64,000 bases of DNA from Vagococcus allomyrinae (GCF_017829975.1 NZ_JAEEGA010000013.1:1-64000), one strand, 5' to 3'; counted from the stretch's first letter, positions 36,496 through 45,647 are shown. The notes: generated by a model from the letters alone, not told the origin. Numbers and translations are program-made.

Positions 36496-36843
36496 GATTT
36501 GCCAATGGTTGGTTAGAGCGTCGTCGTTGGGCTTTCGGATAGGGGGATTGGAAGGTAATGGCGGCATTAGTTACTTTTCGCGAGAGTAGGCAATGGCCTT
36601 TTAACTTCCCACTATCTGGTGGATAAGGCCTTTTCCTTGTTGATGATGTCGGTAAGCTCTTTGGCTTAAAGGATTAGCTTTAAATTCGTTGTTGTGTTGA
36701 GGCAGGCAGTGCATTTCCCAGCGGGTGTGCCTGCCTTTTGCTAATCAGCTGAGTTTATCCTACGTCTATGTTGTCCTGGTCGCTTTGAGTGTCAAAGCAA
36801 TTGTTGGTCACTTTCGTCAGTTATCAAAGGAGAAGACAGATTT
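36496..36843 (+). promoter_or_regulatory. Second conserved leader segment upstream of the PTS gene
   Basis: Mirrors 1117-1437: TACTTTTCGCGAGAGTA hairpin (near 36571), TAAGGCCTT, and a terminator-like AGGCAGGCA...TGCCTGCCTTTT hairpin (about 36701-36740). AAAGGAG at 36827-36833 is the ribosome binding site for 36844. Confidence 0.45.
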
Positions 36844-38145
36844 ATGAAAAAAATATCAGCTTTGTTGGAAAAGTACTTGGTACCAGTGGCTACCAAACTT
36901 GGAACAAATACGATTATTCAAGCTTTACAACGCTCCTTCATGGTGATGTTACCAGTTATTTTAGTCGGGTCCTTTTCACTGATTTTATCTCGTCCGCCAA
37001 TGCCTGCCGATGCCTTTGCTGAGGGCAGTTATTGGTTTAAAGTCATGACCACTTGGACCGAGGTGACGGTCAATTATGGTCAAGCCTTTAAATTTTTGAC
37101 GACGATTACGTTAGGAATTATCAGTATTTATCTGTGTCTGGGGATGGCTTATTACTTGTCACGGAGTTATGAGTTGAACACGGTGATTTCGTTGTTTGTG
37201 TCCTTATCTGCTTTTTTACTTGTTTCAAGCAATGGCGTTGAAGGCGGGATTTCCAATGAATATTTTGGTGGCGAAGGGCTGTTTGTGGGGATTGTGGTAA
37301 CCACGATCACCATGATGAGCTATCGATTTTTTGTTAAACGGAAAATCGGTGAGGTCAAATTGCCAGAGTCGGTGCCTAAAATATTAGTGGCTTCCCTTTC
37401 GGCATTGACTCCCATTGCGGCTTTAATGATAGGCTTTGCCACCTTGGTGACTGTCTTGAAATTAGGACTGGACAGTTCAGTGCCGGAGATTATCATGACA
37501 GCTCTGCACCCCTTGTTAACAGTGGTGAATACCTTGCCGGGGATTTTATTTATCGCAGCCTTGGGCCAACTAATGTTTTGGTTTGGGATTCACAATAACT
37601 CGGTTTTAGGGGTGGTTTATCCTGTTCTTTATGGTAATTTAGCGGCCAATCAAGCGGCTTATGAAGCCGGCACTGCCATGAGCGAGTTGCCGAATATTTT
37701 AACCATGCCTTTTCTCTGGACTTTTTCAACGATTGGCGGAGGCGGAGCCACGTTGGCGTTGGTATTGCTTTTGATGAGAAGCAAGTCGGAACAGTTAAAG
37801 GCCGTGGGTAAATTATCCATAGTGCCAGGCTTTTTTGGAATTAATGAGCCAGTGATCTTCGGCGCCCCAATCGCTTTTAACCCGATTTATTTTATTCCGT
37901 TTGTGTTTGTGCCGACGGTTAATTCAATCATTACTTATATCTGTATGAGTACAGGTTTGGTCAATAAAACCATTGCTTATGCCGGTGGGGTGACGCCTAA
38001 TATCTTGTCTCAGTTTGTGGCGACCTTGGATTATCGGGCGGTCCTGTTATTTTTCGTCTTAGTGGCTTTGGATATGCTCTTATGGTATCCCTTTGTTAAA
38101 CTTCACGAGAAACAACTGACTGATCCCGTGGTGGAGGTATCGTAG
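36844..38145 (+). CDS. PTS EIIC permease, lactose/cellobiose (CelB) type
   Basis: 433-residue polytopic membrane protein of the LacE/CelB EIIC family: N-terminal LLEKYLVPVATKLGTNTIIQ, LQRSFMVMLPVILVGSF, LGQLMFWFGIHNNSVLG, and the substrate-site region SIVPGFFGINEPVIFGAPIAFNP. It lacks EIIA and EIIB domains and none adjoins, so partner subunits must come from elsewhere. Start ATG has AAAGGAG 11 bases upstream. The reading frame of the GH1 gene begins on the last base of its stop codon. Confidence 0.92.
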   Translation: MKKISALLEKYLVPVATKLGTNTIIQALQRSFMVMLPVILVGSFSLILSRPPMPADAFAEGSYWFKVMTTWTEVTVNYGQAFKFLTTITLGIISIYLCLGMAYYLSRSYELNTVISLFVSLSAFLLVSSNGVEGGISNEYFGGEGLFVGIVVTTITMMSYRFFVKRKIGEVKLPESVPKILVASLSALTPIAALMIGFATLVTVLKLGLDSSVPEIIMTALHPLLTVVNTLPGILFIAALGQLMFWFGIHNNSVLGVVYPVLYGNLAANQAAYEAGTAMSELPNILTMPFLWTFSTIGGGGATLALVLLLMRSKSEQLKAVGKLSIVPGFFGINEPVIFGAPIAFNPIYFIPFVFVPTVNSIITYICMSTGLVNKTIAYAGGVTPNILSQFVATLDYRAVLLFFVLVALDMLLWYPFVKLHEKQLTDPVVEVS

Positions 38146-39425
38146 GCAAGAGCCTCTTTCCTAAGGATTTTCTTTGGGGAGGGGCCACCAGTGCTTATCA
38201 GTTTGAAGGAGCCCCTAGCAGTGATGGCAAGTTGCCAACGATTCAAGATGTCAAACAATCAGAACCCTTGATTGCGATGAATCACTACTATCAATTGGCA
38301 GAGGATCTCAAATTGCTAGGGGAATTGGGGCTTAATGCTTATCGTTTTTCAATCTCGTGGGCTCGAATTATCCGTGAAAATGGGGAGGTTAATATCAAAG
38401 GTGTCGCTTTTTATCGCAGATTGATTGAGTTGTGTCGTCAGTATCAGATCGAACCGATTGTCTGCCTCTATCATGATGATTTACCTGCTTATCTTGAAGA
38501 GCAAGGCGGTTGGGGCAATCGGCGTATTTTAGCAAAGTTTGTCCGCTATGCCAGTGTCCTGTTTGATTGTTTTGGTGAAGAGGTTCGTTACTGGCAGACG
38601 ATCAGTGAACAAAATTTGCTGACTCAGAAAAAAATCAGTCGTGGAGAAGAGAGTTTAAAAGCGATTTATCAAGCCAACCACCATCTGTTTTTAGCTCAAG
38701 CTTTAGTTGTTAAAGAATATCAGCAGCGAGGATTAAAGGGGAAGATCGGCCCAGCGCCGAATATTGTGCCGATCTATTCTCATTCCTTTGTAAACGATCA
38801 AGAAGTGACTCAGCAATTGGAGATTATGAGGAATTGGTTGTACTTAGACGTTTCCTTAGGTGGAGCATATTCAAAGGAATCGTTAGCTATTCTCGAAAAG
38901 CTAGACGCTGTGCCGGCGTTTCAAGCTGAGGATGAAAGTATTTTGACGTCAGTCGGCAATTTCATTTCCTTTAGCTATGGAACGTCGCTCGTCGTAGCTC
39001 AGGCAGAAAGTGGGCCACATGTGACGCTCACGCCAATTGACCCTGCCGATGTTTTTGGCATTGAATTGAGTTTAAGTGCTGTTTATCAACGATACCCTTT
39101 GCCGATCTTTATCATGGTGAGGAGTTTAGGCTTGGCTGAAAGCATAGATGAAAAGGGTCAAGTGCTTGATTATCAGCGAATTAACTTTCTTAAAAAGCAG
39201 ATTGGCTATTTGGCATCTGCTTTGGACAACGGAGTTAATCTAATTGGCTATGCCACTTGGAGTGCTTTTGATGTGCTGAGTTCTGATAGAAGTAGAGCCA
39301 AAGGATACGGTTTGATTTATGTGGAAGAAGGGCAAGGGGATCAACCAAGAATTCCAAAAGCGAGTTTTGATTGGTACCAATCCTTTATCAGAAAAGAGAG
39401 GTGTCAGGATGACAGGGGAGTTTGA
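38145..39425 (+). CDS. GH1-family protein lacking the catalytic nucleophile, probably inactive or decaying
   Basis: About 426 residues if read from the stop of the EIIC gene. SLFPKDFLWGGATSAYQFEG (the normal GH1 N-terminus) is in frame but has no ATG, GTG or TTG ahead of it; the first usual initiator is TTG 38232. The acid/base region reads TISEQN, with Glu kept. The nucleophile motif, VENG in active enzymes, reads IMVRSLG, so the Glu is lost. Phosphate-site Lys and Tyr in RAKGYGLIYVE remain. This suggests a pseudoenzyme or pseudogene derived from a 6-phospho-beta-glucosidase. Confidence 0.75.
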   Translation, partial: GKSLFPKDFLWGGATSAYQFEGAPSSDGKLPTIQDVKQSEPLIAMNHYYQLAEDLKLLGELGLNAYRFSISWARIIRENGEVNIKGVAFYRRLIELCRQYQIEPIVCLYHDDLPAYLEEQGGWGNRRILAKFVRYASVLFDCFGEEVRYWQTISEQNLLTQKKISRGEESLKAIYQANHHLFLAQALVVKEYQQRGLKGKIGPAPNIVPIYSHSFVNDQEVTQQLEIMRNWLYLDVSLGGAYSKESLAILEKLDAVPAFQAEDESILTSVGNFISFSYGTSLVVAQAESGPHVTLTPIDPADVFGIELSLSAVYQRYPLPIFIMVRSLGLAESIDEKGQVLDYQRINFLKKQIGYLASALDNGVNLIGYATWSAFDVLSSDRSRAKGYGLIYVEEGQGDQPRIPKASFDWYQSFIRKERCQDDRGV

Positions 39426-40614
39426 TCAAGTTTACAATCGCAAAGGGACCAACAGCAAAAAATGGGACGATGCCGATCAGAAATACCTGAATCCAGAGGT
39501 GATTCCTATGTGGTTAGCCGATATGGATTTTAAAGTTGCTCCCTGTATTAGTCGCAAGATGGCGTCAATTGTGGAACAGGGGATTATGGGCTACCCGGCG
39601 TCGATCAATCACTATAAACCGGCTGTTATAGAATGGCTGGAACAGGAGTATGATTGGCAAGTCTCTCTCTCTGAGATTTTTTTCACTCAGACAATTTTTA
39701 AAGGTTTATCCTTTGTGATCAGAGCCTTAACGCGACCAGGAGATAGCATTTTAGTTAATGTGCCTTGCTACGGCCCGTTTATTGAGATCATTGAAAAGAC
39801 GGGGAGAAAGGCGGTTTTATCCCCTTTAAAGGTAAGGAATGGTCGTTATGAAATGGATATGGCGGATACTCGCCAGCAATTAGTGGCTCATCAATGTCGT
39901 CTATTGATTCTCTGTAACCCTCACAATCCCACAGGAAGAGTTTGGGAGGAACGAGAGTTGTTGGAACTTTTGGCAGTGTGTCAGTCTTTAAATGTGACCA
40001 TCTTGTCAGATGATATCCACAGTGAGCTGATCATGCCGGGTGTTAGTTATACACCGATTGCCAAAATAGCAAAGGAGATGAAGGAGCAAATTGTGACCTT
40101 TAAATCTCCCAGTAAAGCCTTTAATATTTCAGGGATTCGAATCGGGTATTTTATCACAGCTAATCGGCATTGGCGGGCGGGGTTCGAGGAGTTACGTCGC
40201 CGTAATGGTGAAGAATACAGTGCCAACAGTTTTTCCGGCGAGGTGTTAAAAACGGCCTATGAAGAAGGCAAGGAGTGGCTCAATCAGGTGATTGTCTACT
40301 GTTACGAGAATTATTGTTATCTTAAGGAGCGGTTAGCGAATTATGATAAGGTCTTGATTGCGACGTTGGAAGGCACTTACTTAGTTTGGTTCAATTTGGA
40401 AGCTTATGGTCAGTGGGTATCAGAAACAGAGTTGGCGTCATTACTAGATGCCAGTGGCATCGGGGTGCAAACAGGCAGTGAGTTTGGCACACCAGGACTT
40501 TTCATTCGCTTGAACATTGCCTGTCCCCGTTCGGTGTTAAGTGAAGGACTTAGCCGCATGCTTGAAGTGATTGAGGAACTTGAAGGCCGCAGTAACGCTA
40601 TTCTGAAGGAGTAG
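39409..40614 (+). CDS. MalY/PatB-type PLP-dependent C-S lyase/aminotransferase
   Basis: 401 residues of the class I/II aminotransferase fold in the MalY/PatB subgroup: RKGTNSKKWD, VIPMWLADMDFKV, LCNPHNPTGRVW, LSDDIHSELI and the PLP lysine in FKSPSKAFNISGIRIGYF (near 233). Such enzymes cleave cystathionine or other cysteine conjugates. I chose ATG 39409 after AGAGAGGTG; it overlaps the GH1 gene by 17 bp. Linkage to a sugar PTS recalls malY, but any sugar-regulatory role is speculative. Confidence 0.88.
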   Translation: MTGEFDQVYNRKGTNSKKWDDADQKYLNPEVIPMWLADMDFKVAPCISRKMASIVEQGIMGYPASINHYKPAVIEWLEQEYDWQVSLSEIFFTQTIFKGLSFVIRALTRPGDSILVNVPCYGPFIEIIEKTGRKAVLSPLKVRNGRYEMDMADTRQQLVAHQCRLLILCNPHNPTGRVWEERELLELLAVCQSLNVTILSDDIHSELIMPGVSYTPIAKIAKEMKEQIVTFKSPSKAFNISGIRIGYFITANRHWRAGFEELRRRNGEEYSANSFSGEVLKTAYEEGKEWLNQVIVYCYENYCYLKERLANYDKVLIATLEGTYLVWFNLEAYGQWVSETELASLLDASGIGVQTGSEFGTPGLFIRLNIACPRSVLSEGLSRMLEVIEELEGRSNAILKE

Positions 40615-40745
40615 ATGGTGATAATCAATTAGTTAGTTAATAGCAGAAGAGGGTTTGACACGTTTGAGAGTAAGGGGCAAAGTCGAAAGAGTTAGTGTGA
40701 TGCCGTAAACTGTCCTCTTAAATGGCTCATCTGTTGTTACTATAG

Positions 40746-40783
40746 ATTCAGCCCTTTTTTGAGCGAGAGGGGCTGAATTTTTA
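40746..40783 (+). terminator. Intrinsic terminator after the PTS-GH1-lyase operon
   Basis: ATTCAGCCC (40746-40754) pairs with GGGCTGAAT (40770-40778), followed by T4-5. Confidence 0.75.
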
Positions 40784-40930
40784 ATAATAGATAATAGTCC
40801 TGAAGGTAGAACTATTTGACAACTAGGAAAAGCAAATGACCTTCTATAAAAAGAAAAAAGTGGCGCGAATCGTTGAGACCAAAACAATGGAACTCTATAA
40901 TGCTTCTAAGGATGGTGAGTCTCCTTGTTT

Positions 40931-41662
40931 TTAGTGCTGATACTTGAAATACGTTATGTTATAAGCCTTGTCATCATTTCGCTGATAGGCGTCGTTTTTT
41001 AACAGATAGCACGGCAATAACGAAATAGCTTGGCCGTTGGCGACTAATTTTAGGATATTCTCCAAGGAATCAACTTCAATTATATGATCAGCCTCTGAAC
41101 ATAAGCTCAATGTTAATTGTCTCAGGGGGCAGTTGGCATCGCTATTTATCAAGATGGGCAAAGGATTAGCGGCTGGTATGACCGACCCTTTAAAAAAACA
41201 AACTTCAAGTAGCTCAGTGGCTTTTAACTGATATGTGTTGTTGGTCAATGGGTTAAAGGTAAAAACGTCATCGTACGATCGCTGAGTAAGTTCTTCGTCA
41301 ATGTCACTGGTTTTTTTGATGGTAATGAGTGTGTCAGTAATTGAGACTATTTTCTTTTCAAGGATTAGGAAGTCAAATAATAGTTCTGAAATTAATAAGC
41401 TGGGGAGTTGGCGGTTGAAATCTGCTTTTAGTTGATTTAGGTGGCTCAATGTTTGGGTAACAAAAGCATATAGCTTTTCACCATGTTCAGTCGCTTGTAC
41501 TCCGTGGTGACTTCTAATAAAAAGTTGAGTATTAAATTCATTTTCAATTGCCTTAAGTCGAGCAGTAATATTAGACTGGCTATAGCCTAAAAGGGTGGAA
41601 GTTTTATTTAATGATTGGGTGTCATAAATGGTTTTATAGATGTCTAAATCAGAAAGGTTCAT
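40931..41662 (-). CDS. LysR-family transcriptional regulator, short
   Basis: 243 residues, against about 290-300 for the family. The N-terminal winged HTH is typical (LNKTSTLLGYSQSNITARLKAIENEFNTQLFIRS HHG). The effector domain (about 90-243) is shortened and ends abruptly at NITYFKYQH, so it is C-terminally reduced or divergent. It is transcribed away from the DUF4865 gene, with the shared spacer holding an inverted repeat. It likely controls that neighbour. Confidence 0.85.
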   Translation of the reverse strand: MNLSDLDIYKTIYDTQSLNKTSTLLGYSQSNITARLKAIENEFNTQLFIRSHHGVQATEHGEKLYAFVTQTLSHLNQLKADFNRQLPSLLISELLFDFLILEKKIVSITDTLITIKKTSDIDEELTQRSYDDVFTFNPLTNNTYQLKATELLEVCFFKGSVIPAANPLPILINSDANCPLRQLTLSLCSEADHIIEVDSLENILKLVANGQAISLLPCYLLKNDAYQRNDDKAYNITYFKYQH

Positions 41663-41675
41663 ACATTCACCTCCG

Positions 41676-41696
41676 GTTATCGTTATTTGTGATAAC
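41676..41696. promoter_or_regulatory. LysR-type operator in the divergent spacer
   Basis: GTTATC (41676-41681) and GATAAC (41691-41696) form an interrupted dyad with a T-N11-A-like core, just upstream of the LysR gene. Confidence 0.6.
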
Positions 41697-41770
41697 TATA
41701 CCACAAATGGGGATTATCCAACAAAGTTTTGGCAAGGTATAATAAGGCTACTAAGAGGGAGGTGGCAGAT

Positions 41771-42304
41771 ATGCAAGCAATGCAGTACAAAATTGGGTTA
41801 CCTGAAGATTATGACATGACTATCATAAAAAATCGCGTGGGTCAAAATGGCCATAAAACGGATCAGTTTGAGGATCTATTATTTAAAGCCTATCTGGTAA
41901 CAGAAAAAGCATCTGGTAGTTTAGCAAATAGTTACTGTCCGTTGTACATTTGGAAGCAGACAGAAGGCATGAATAAGTTTATTTTTGGCGGCTTCTATGA
42001 CAACATCATTCAATCGTTTGGCTGGCAACAGATCGAAATAGGAGTAACAGCGTTGGTGAATCTAAGTGACTCTTTCCCAAAAAGTCGCTACATGTTAGAA
42101 ACGTATCACGATATTTTACCCCAAGTCTCCCTGACAAGACTGGATTTTAATCAGAGCCTTGGAAAAAATGAAGTCGGGAAGGTGATCATTTATAATCCTG
42201 AGAAATGGAAATACGTAGTGCTGACGTTCTTTGAAGAACCACCAGCGACGGTTGAATCTGACAAACAGTTATATACACTATTACATCTATCGTTAGGTAA
42301 ATAA
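41771..42304 (+). CDS. DUF4865 family protein
   Basis: 177 residues: MQAMQYKIGLPEDYDMTIIKNRV, HKTDQFEDLLFKAYLV, SYCPLYIWKQTEGMNKFIFGGFYDNI. This is the DUF4865 pattern, often divergent from a LysR gene. ATG 41771 is preferred because GGGAGGTGG lies 8 bases upstream; the ATG at 41729 has none. The biochemical function is unknown. Confidence 0.82.
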   Translation: MQAMQYKIGLPEDYDMTIIKNRVGQNGHKTDQFEDLLFKAYLVTEKASGSLANSYCPLYIWKQTEGMNKFIFGGFYDNIIQSFGWQQIEIGVTALVNLSDSFPKSRYMLETYHDILPQVSLTRLDFNQSLGKNEVGKVIIYNPEKWKYVVLTFFEEPPATVESDKQLYTLLHLSLGK

Positions 42305-42385
42305 GGTGAAACCTCATTATTCGGTTGGATAAATAGCTAAGTGCCCGCGCTTAAATATGAACATAGTGATATTTGAGTTTTGAGA

Positions 42386-42414
42386 TTGACGAATAGAACG
42401 TATGTTCTTATACT
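42386..42414 (+). promoter_or_regulatory. SOS-controlled promoter with LexA/DinR box
   Basis: TTGACG (42386-42391), 17 bp spacer, TATACT (42409-42414). GAACGTATGTTC (42396-42407), a perfect Gram-positive SOS box (GAAC-N4-GTTC), fills the spacer. Confidence 0.92.
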
Positions 42415-42442
42415 TTAGCTAAGAATGTATGGGGTGATAGTA

Positions 42443-43738
42443 GTGGAACAGTATTTTAATTATGAGTTGGAACCAATTAATGAGACCTTATGTGTCGACA
42501 TGAAAAGTTTTTATGCCAGCGTTGAATGCGTTGAACGCGGACTTGACCCGTTAGATACGATGCTCGTCGTTATGAGTCACGCTGAAAGTAGTGGGGGCTT
42601 AGTATTAGCCGCGTCACCAAAAGCCAAAAAAGTCTTAGGCATTAGCAATGTCTCACGGAAATACGATATTCCTGATCATCCGGACTTAATCATTGTCCCG
42701 CCGCGAATGAATTTGTACATAAAACGCAATATGGAAATCAATAACATTTTTCGGGAATATGTGTCCGATGAGGATTTATTTATCTATTCGATCGACGAAA
42801 GTTTTGTTCGCATTCAAGCCTCAAAACGCTTATTCGGCAAAACCGCCTATGAATTCGCCTGCTTATTTAAAGAACAAATTTTTGAAAAAACAGGGTTGTA
42901 TTGCACCATCGGCATTGGCTCTAATATGCTGTTAGGCAAATTAGCGCTGGACAATGAAGCCAAAAAAAATCCTGATATGATTGCCAATTGGCAATATCAG
43001 GATGTGCCAAACACCCTTTGGAAAATTCCCAATTTGACTGATTTCTGGGGGATTAATACGAGAACAGAAGCGACTCTTTGGAAAATGGGCATCCGCACGA
43101 TTGACGACTTGGCCCATTATGATTATTTTGCCATGAAAGCTCGTATGGGAATGATTGGCCAGCAATTGATTGCTCACGCCTGGGGCATCGATCGAACAGA
43201 ATTAAAAGAGAGCTATGTTCCAAAATCTAAGAGCATTGGCAATAGCCAAGTACTGATGAAGGATTACATCCATGAGCATGAAATAAAAATTGTCTTAAGG
43301 GAAATGGTGGAGCAAGTGGCCACTCGGGCTAGGCGGAAACATTATCAGACCTCCTGTATTAGCCTTTCACTAGGCTATTCACGTGGCGAAGGGGAGCGAG
43401 GCTTTTCCCGTCAGCTGGCGATTCCCCCAACAAATAATTCACGAGTATTATATGAGTACGCCTTGCTGCTCTTTACGAAACACTATAATGGCTGTGCCGT
43501 TCGCCATATGGGGGTCAACTTTTCCAAATTAACAACGGATGAATACATGCAGTTGAGCCTGTTTGAAGACCCTGAAGAGCAGATTGCAGACAATAAATTA
43601 GATTATCTGGTAGACGGTATTCGCCATAGATTTGGATATGGGGCAATTGTCCATGCTAGTAGCATTATGGAAGGAGGTACCGCTATCAGTCGCTCCCAAC
43701 TTGTAGGAGGGCATGCAGGCGGTAATGATGGCTTATGA
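42443..43738 (+). CDS. Y-family DNA polymerase (UmuC/UvrX-like)
   Basis: About 431 residues from GTG 42443 (ATG 42425 is also in frame). Translesion polymerase motifs: CVDMKSFYASVECVERGLDP with the first catalytic Asp, SIDESFVRI with Asp-Glu, GIGSNMLLGKLALDNEAK, then KSIGNSQVLMKDY opening the little-finger region. It resembles plasmid/phage-type UvrX polymerases of Firmicutes, which are usually SOS-induced and partnered by a YolD-like protein, as here. The LexA box lies 40 bp upstream. Confidence 0.92.
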   Translation: MEQYFNYELEPINETLCVDMKSFYASVECVERGLDPLDTMLVVMSHAESSGGLVLAASPKAKKVLGISNVSRKYDIPDHPDLIIVPPRMNLYIKRNMEINNIFREYVSDEDLFIYSIDESFVRIQASKRLFGKTAYEFACLFKEQIFEKTGLYCTIGIGSNMLLGKLALDNEAKKNPDMIANWQYQDVPNTLWKIPNLTDFWGINTRTEATLWKMGIRTIDDLAHYDYFAMKARMGMIGQQLIAHAWGIDRTELKESYVPKSKSIGNSQVLMKDYIHEHEIKIVLREMVEQVATRARRKHYQTSCISLSLGYSRGEGERGFSRQLAIPPTNNSRVLYEYALLLFTKHYNGCAVRHMGVNFSKLTTDEYMQLSLFEDPEEQIADNKLDYLVDGIRHRFGYGAIVHASSIMEGGTAISRSQLVGGHAGGNDGL

Positions 43739-44103
43739 TTGAATTAAATCGACATTATCACGATCGAGGCATGAAAAAATGGGCTGGCTTTTATTTGAGC
43801 GAGCATACGGCCATCATTGAAAGTGCCAAAACAACTCGCAGAAAAGAAAATCCTCAAAAACCACAAATGTCAGTAGAAGAGATTAGTACCCTATTACACC
43901 ATGCGCAATTGAAAGTCATTCAAGTGAGTATTCAACTGGAATCGGTTGATGGGGAGGGCCGCTATGATGATGATGTGGTGGGGCAAGTTGCTGGCTATGA
44001 CGAATTAGGGATTTACATTAATCGCGAGAAAGTTGGGTATGATGAAATCAGACACGTTGAATTATATCAACCACTTAAATGGAGTGATCTGTCAGCTCGT
44101 TGA
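43735..44103 (+). CDS. YolD-like family protein
   Basis: 122 residues with RGMKKWAGFYLSEHTAII near the start and a beta-rich C-terminal half (YDDDVVGQVAGYDELGIYINREKVGYDEIRHVEL), the YolD-like pattern. Its ATG overlaps the polymerase stop (ATGA). YolD proteins are commonly encoded with UvrX-type polymerases. The exact function is not established. Confidence 0.85.
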   Translation: MIELNRHYHDRGMKKWAGFYLSEHTAIIESAKTTRRKENPQKPQMSVEEISTLLHHAQLKVIQVSIQLESVDGEGRYDDDVVGQVAGYDELGIYINREKVGYDEIRHVELYQPLKWSDLSAR

Positions 44104-44234
44104 CTGCTTCTTGTAGTGGTTAACTAAAGATGAGAGGACTATTTGTCAGCATTTGACACAATTGATTTAGTTTTTAGTAGGGTTTATCCTTGTGTCGATT
44201 AAATCGGTTGTAGGATTGCTAAAAAAGACAAAAA

Positions 44235-44279
44235 AATAACCAGTCCATAACTTTTGGCAGAGTTAACTGGCTATTTTTT
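44235..44279 (+). terminator. Intrinsic terminator after the polymerase-yolD pair
   Basis: AATAACCAGT (44235-44244) pairs, with one mismatch, with ACTGGCTATT (44266-44275) and runs into T6. Confidence 0.75.
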
Positions 44280-44583
44280 CATATTTAACAAAGCTATCAG
44301 CTTAAATGGTGCTAGTTTTTCCGAAGGAGTTTGCTTAAGCAACGCCTCTTTTCTATTCCGGTATACCAAAAAAATAGTATAAATTGCCGTAAATATAGAT
44401 ATGAACAGCGATATTTATGGCAAGAGAAGAAATGAACCACTCAAAAGTGAGTGATTTTACTCAAATAAACATTACTCACTGAAAGAAACTTTAGACCCAT
44501 TATACATATGAAAGAATATTAAGTCCTATGTTCTTTGAAATTTTAGAAGATGTTGCTATACAGTTCCTTTAAATAATCCTTCT

Positions 44584-44757
44584 TTACCGATCCCCTTTAG
44601 AAGCATGTGTTTTAAATTCTGTTTCTATGACCGCCATGGCATCTTCTATCTGTTTATCAGAGAAGGGATTATCTGTAGTTGAAATTGTTTTTTCGATAGT
44701 ATATGAACATCCAGTAAGTACTAGTAAAAATAAAAAACAAGTAATTATTTTTTTCAT
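44584..44757 (-). CDS. Small lipoprotein, 57 residues
   Basis: The start ATG at 44757 follows AAAGGAG. Signal peptide KKIITCFLFLLVLTGC gives a lipobox LTGC with the modified Cys at residue 17. The mature part is short and charged (IEDAMAVIETEFKTHASKGDR). It looks like the front half of a longer family of small enterococcal lipoproteins, so it may be truncated. Confidence 0.72.
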   Translation of the reverse strand: MKKIITCFLFLLVLTGCSYTIEKTISTTDNPFSDKQIEDAMAVIETEFKTHASKGDR

Positions 44758-44949
44758 AAGAACTCCTTTATTTTTATGGATGATGCCGGTCGAATGGTTA
44801 GAGGGCTAAATAATAATCCTTTTACATACAAATTATACTATAAGAGAGGTAGCAGGTACATGGAGATGAGGGGCTAATAGTAGTAATAGCTGACATAGGT
44901 CTTAACAGAGAAGCAACTCCAGTCATTTTTTTAGGAATCTAACTTTCAA

Positions 44950-44978
44950 TTGACTTAAACATACATGTATGTTTAAAT
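44950..44978 (+). promoter_or_regulatory. Promoter and operator of the TetR gene
   Basis: TTGACT (44950-44955), 17 bp spacer, TTAAAT (44973-44978). A perfect 22 bp palindrome (half-site TTAAACATACA) at 44955-44976 fills the spacer. It recurs identically at 45626-45647. Confidence 0.88.
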
Positions 44979-44997
44979 TAATGCAGAGGTGATATGA

Positions 44998-45606
44998 ATG
45001 AAACGAGCTAAACGAAACAATGAGGAGACAAAACACGCTTTACTGCATGCGGCGTTAAATGTTTTTAGCGAAGTGGGGTATGAAAATGCCAGATTAGAAG
45101 ATATTGCCCTCGCAGCCGAGCTAAGCCGAGGGGCTATTTATCATAATTTTGGTGGAAAATCCGAAATATTTAAAGAGCTAATAGCACAATATGGCATCAC
45201 TGCCGATCAGGTTATCAGCGATATCTATCGGTCTGAGGAGACGGCTACCCAAAATATAGAGCGTTTTGTAAGTAGTAGTTTAGATTTTCTAGTCAGTAAC
45301 GAAAACTATCGTAAGATTGCGATACTTACGTCTTTTAATCTGAAAGCAACAGCGGAGTTGAAAGATGTTTGTGAGGTGTTGGAACATGATACTCAACAGT
45401 ATTTGATTTACTTGTCATCTTTAGTGCAAAAAGGAGTCGATAATGGGGAATTTGCCTCTCAATTGTCAGTGGAAATTACCGCAATGTCTATTTTGAGCCA
45501 AGTAAATGGTCTGAGCAATTTATGGCTTGCCTATCCAGATATCGTTCCATTACGAGAAAAAGCAACGATGTTTTCAGAAGTCATAATTAAAGGCTTAAAA
45601 AAATAA
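44998..45606 (+). CDS. TetR/AcrR-family repressor
   Basis: 202 residues. The N-terminal HTH reads ALLHAALNVFSEVGYENARLEDIALAAELSRGAIYHNFGGKSEIFKEL, the TetR signature. The helical ligand domain follows. An identical 22 bp palindrome lies in its own promoter and in that of the next gene, implying autorepression and control of the EF-Ts-like gene. MGA/AGAGGTG upstream serves as ribosome binding site. Confidence 0.92.
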   Translation: MKRAKRNNEETKHALLHAALNVFSEVGYENARLEDIALAAELSRGAIYHNFGGKSEIFKELIAQYGITADQVISDIYRSEETATQNIERFVSSSLDFLVSNENYRKIAILTSFNLKATAELKDVCEVLEHDTQQYLIYLSSLVQKGVDNGEFASQLSVEITAMSILSQVNGLSNLWLAYPDIVPLREKATMFSEVIIKGLKK

Positions 45607-45625
45607 AAAAAATTTTACACTAAAC

Positions 45626-45647
45626 TTAAACATACATGTATGTTTAA
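45626..45647 (+). promoter_or_regulatory. TetR operator upstream of the EF-Ts-like gene
   Basis: A 22 bp perfect palindrome identical to that at 44955-44976. TTTACA at 45614-45619 would be the -35, and the operator covers the -10 region. Confidence 0.85.

Noticed and set aside
38232-39425. TTG 38232 as the true start of the GH1 protein
   Set aside because: Clear GH1 homology (FLWGGATSAYQFEG) lies in frame upstream, so starting there would remove the first strand. The region is better described as lacking its initiator.
44627-44809. 60-codon plus-strand frame
   Set aside because: It is the complement of the minus-strand lipoprotein gene, which has a lipobox and a ribosome binding site.
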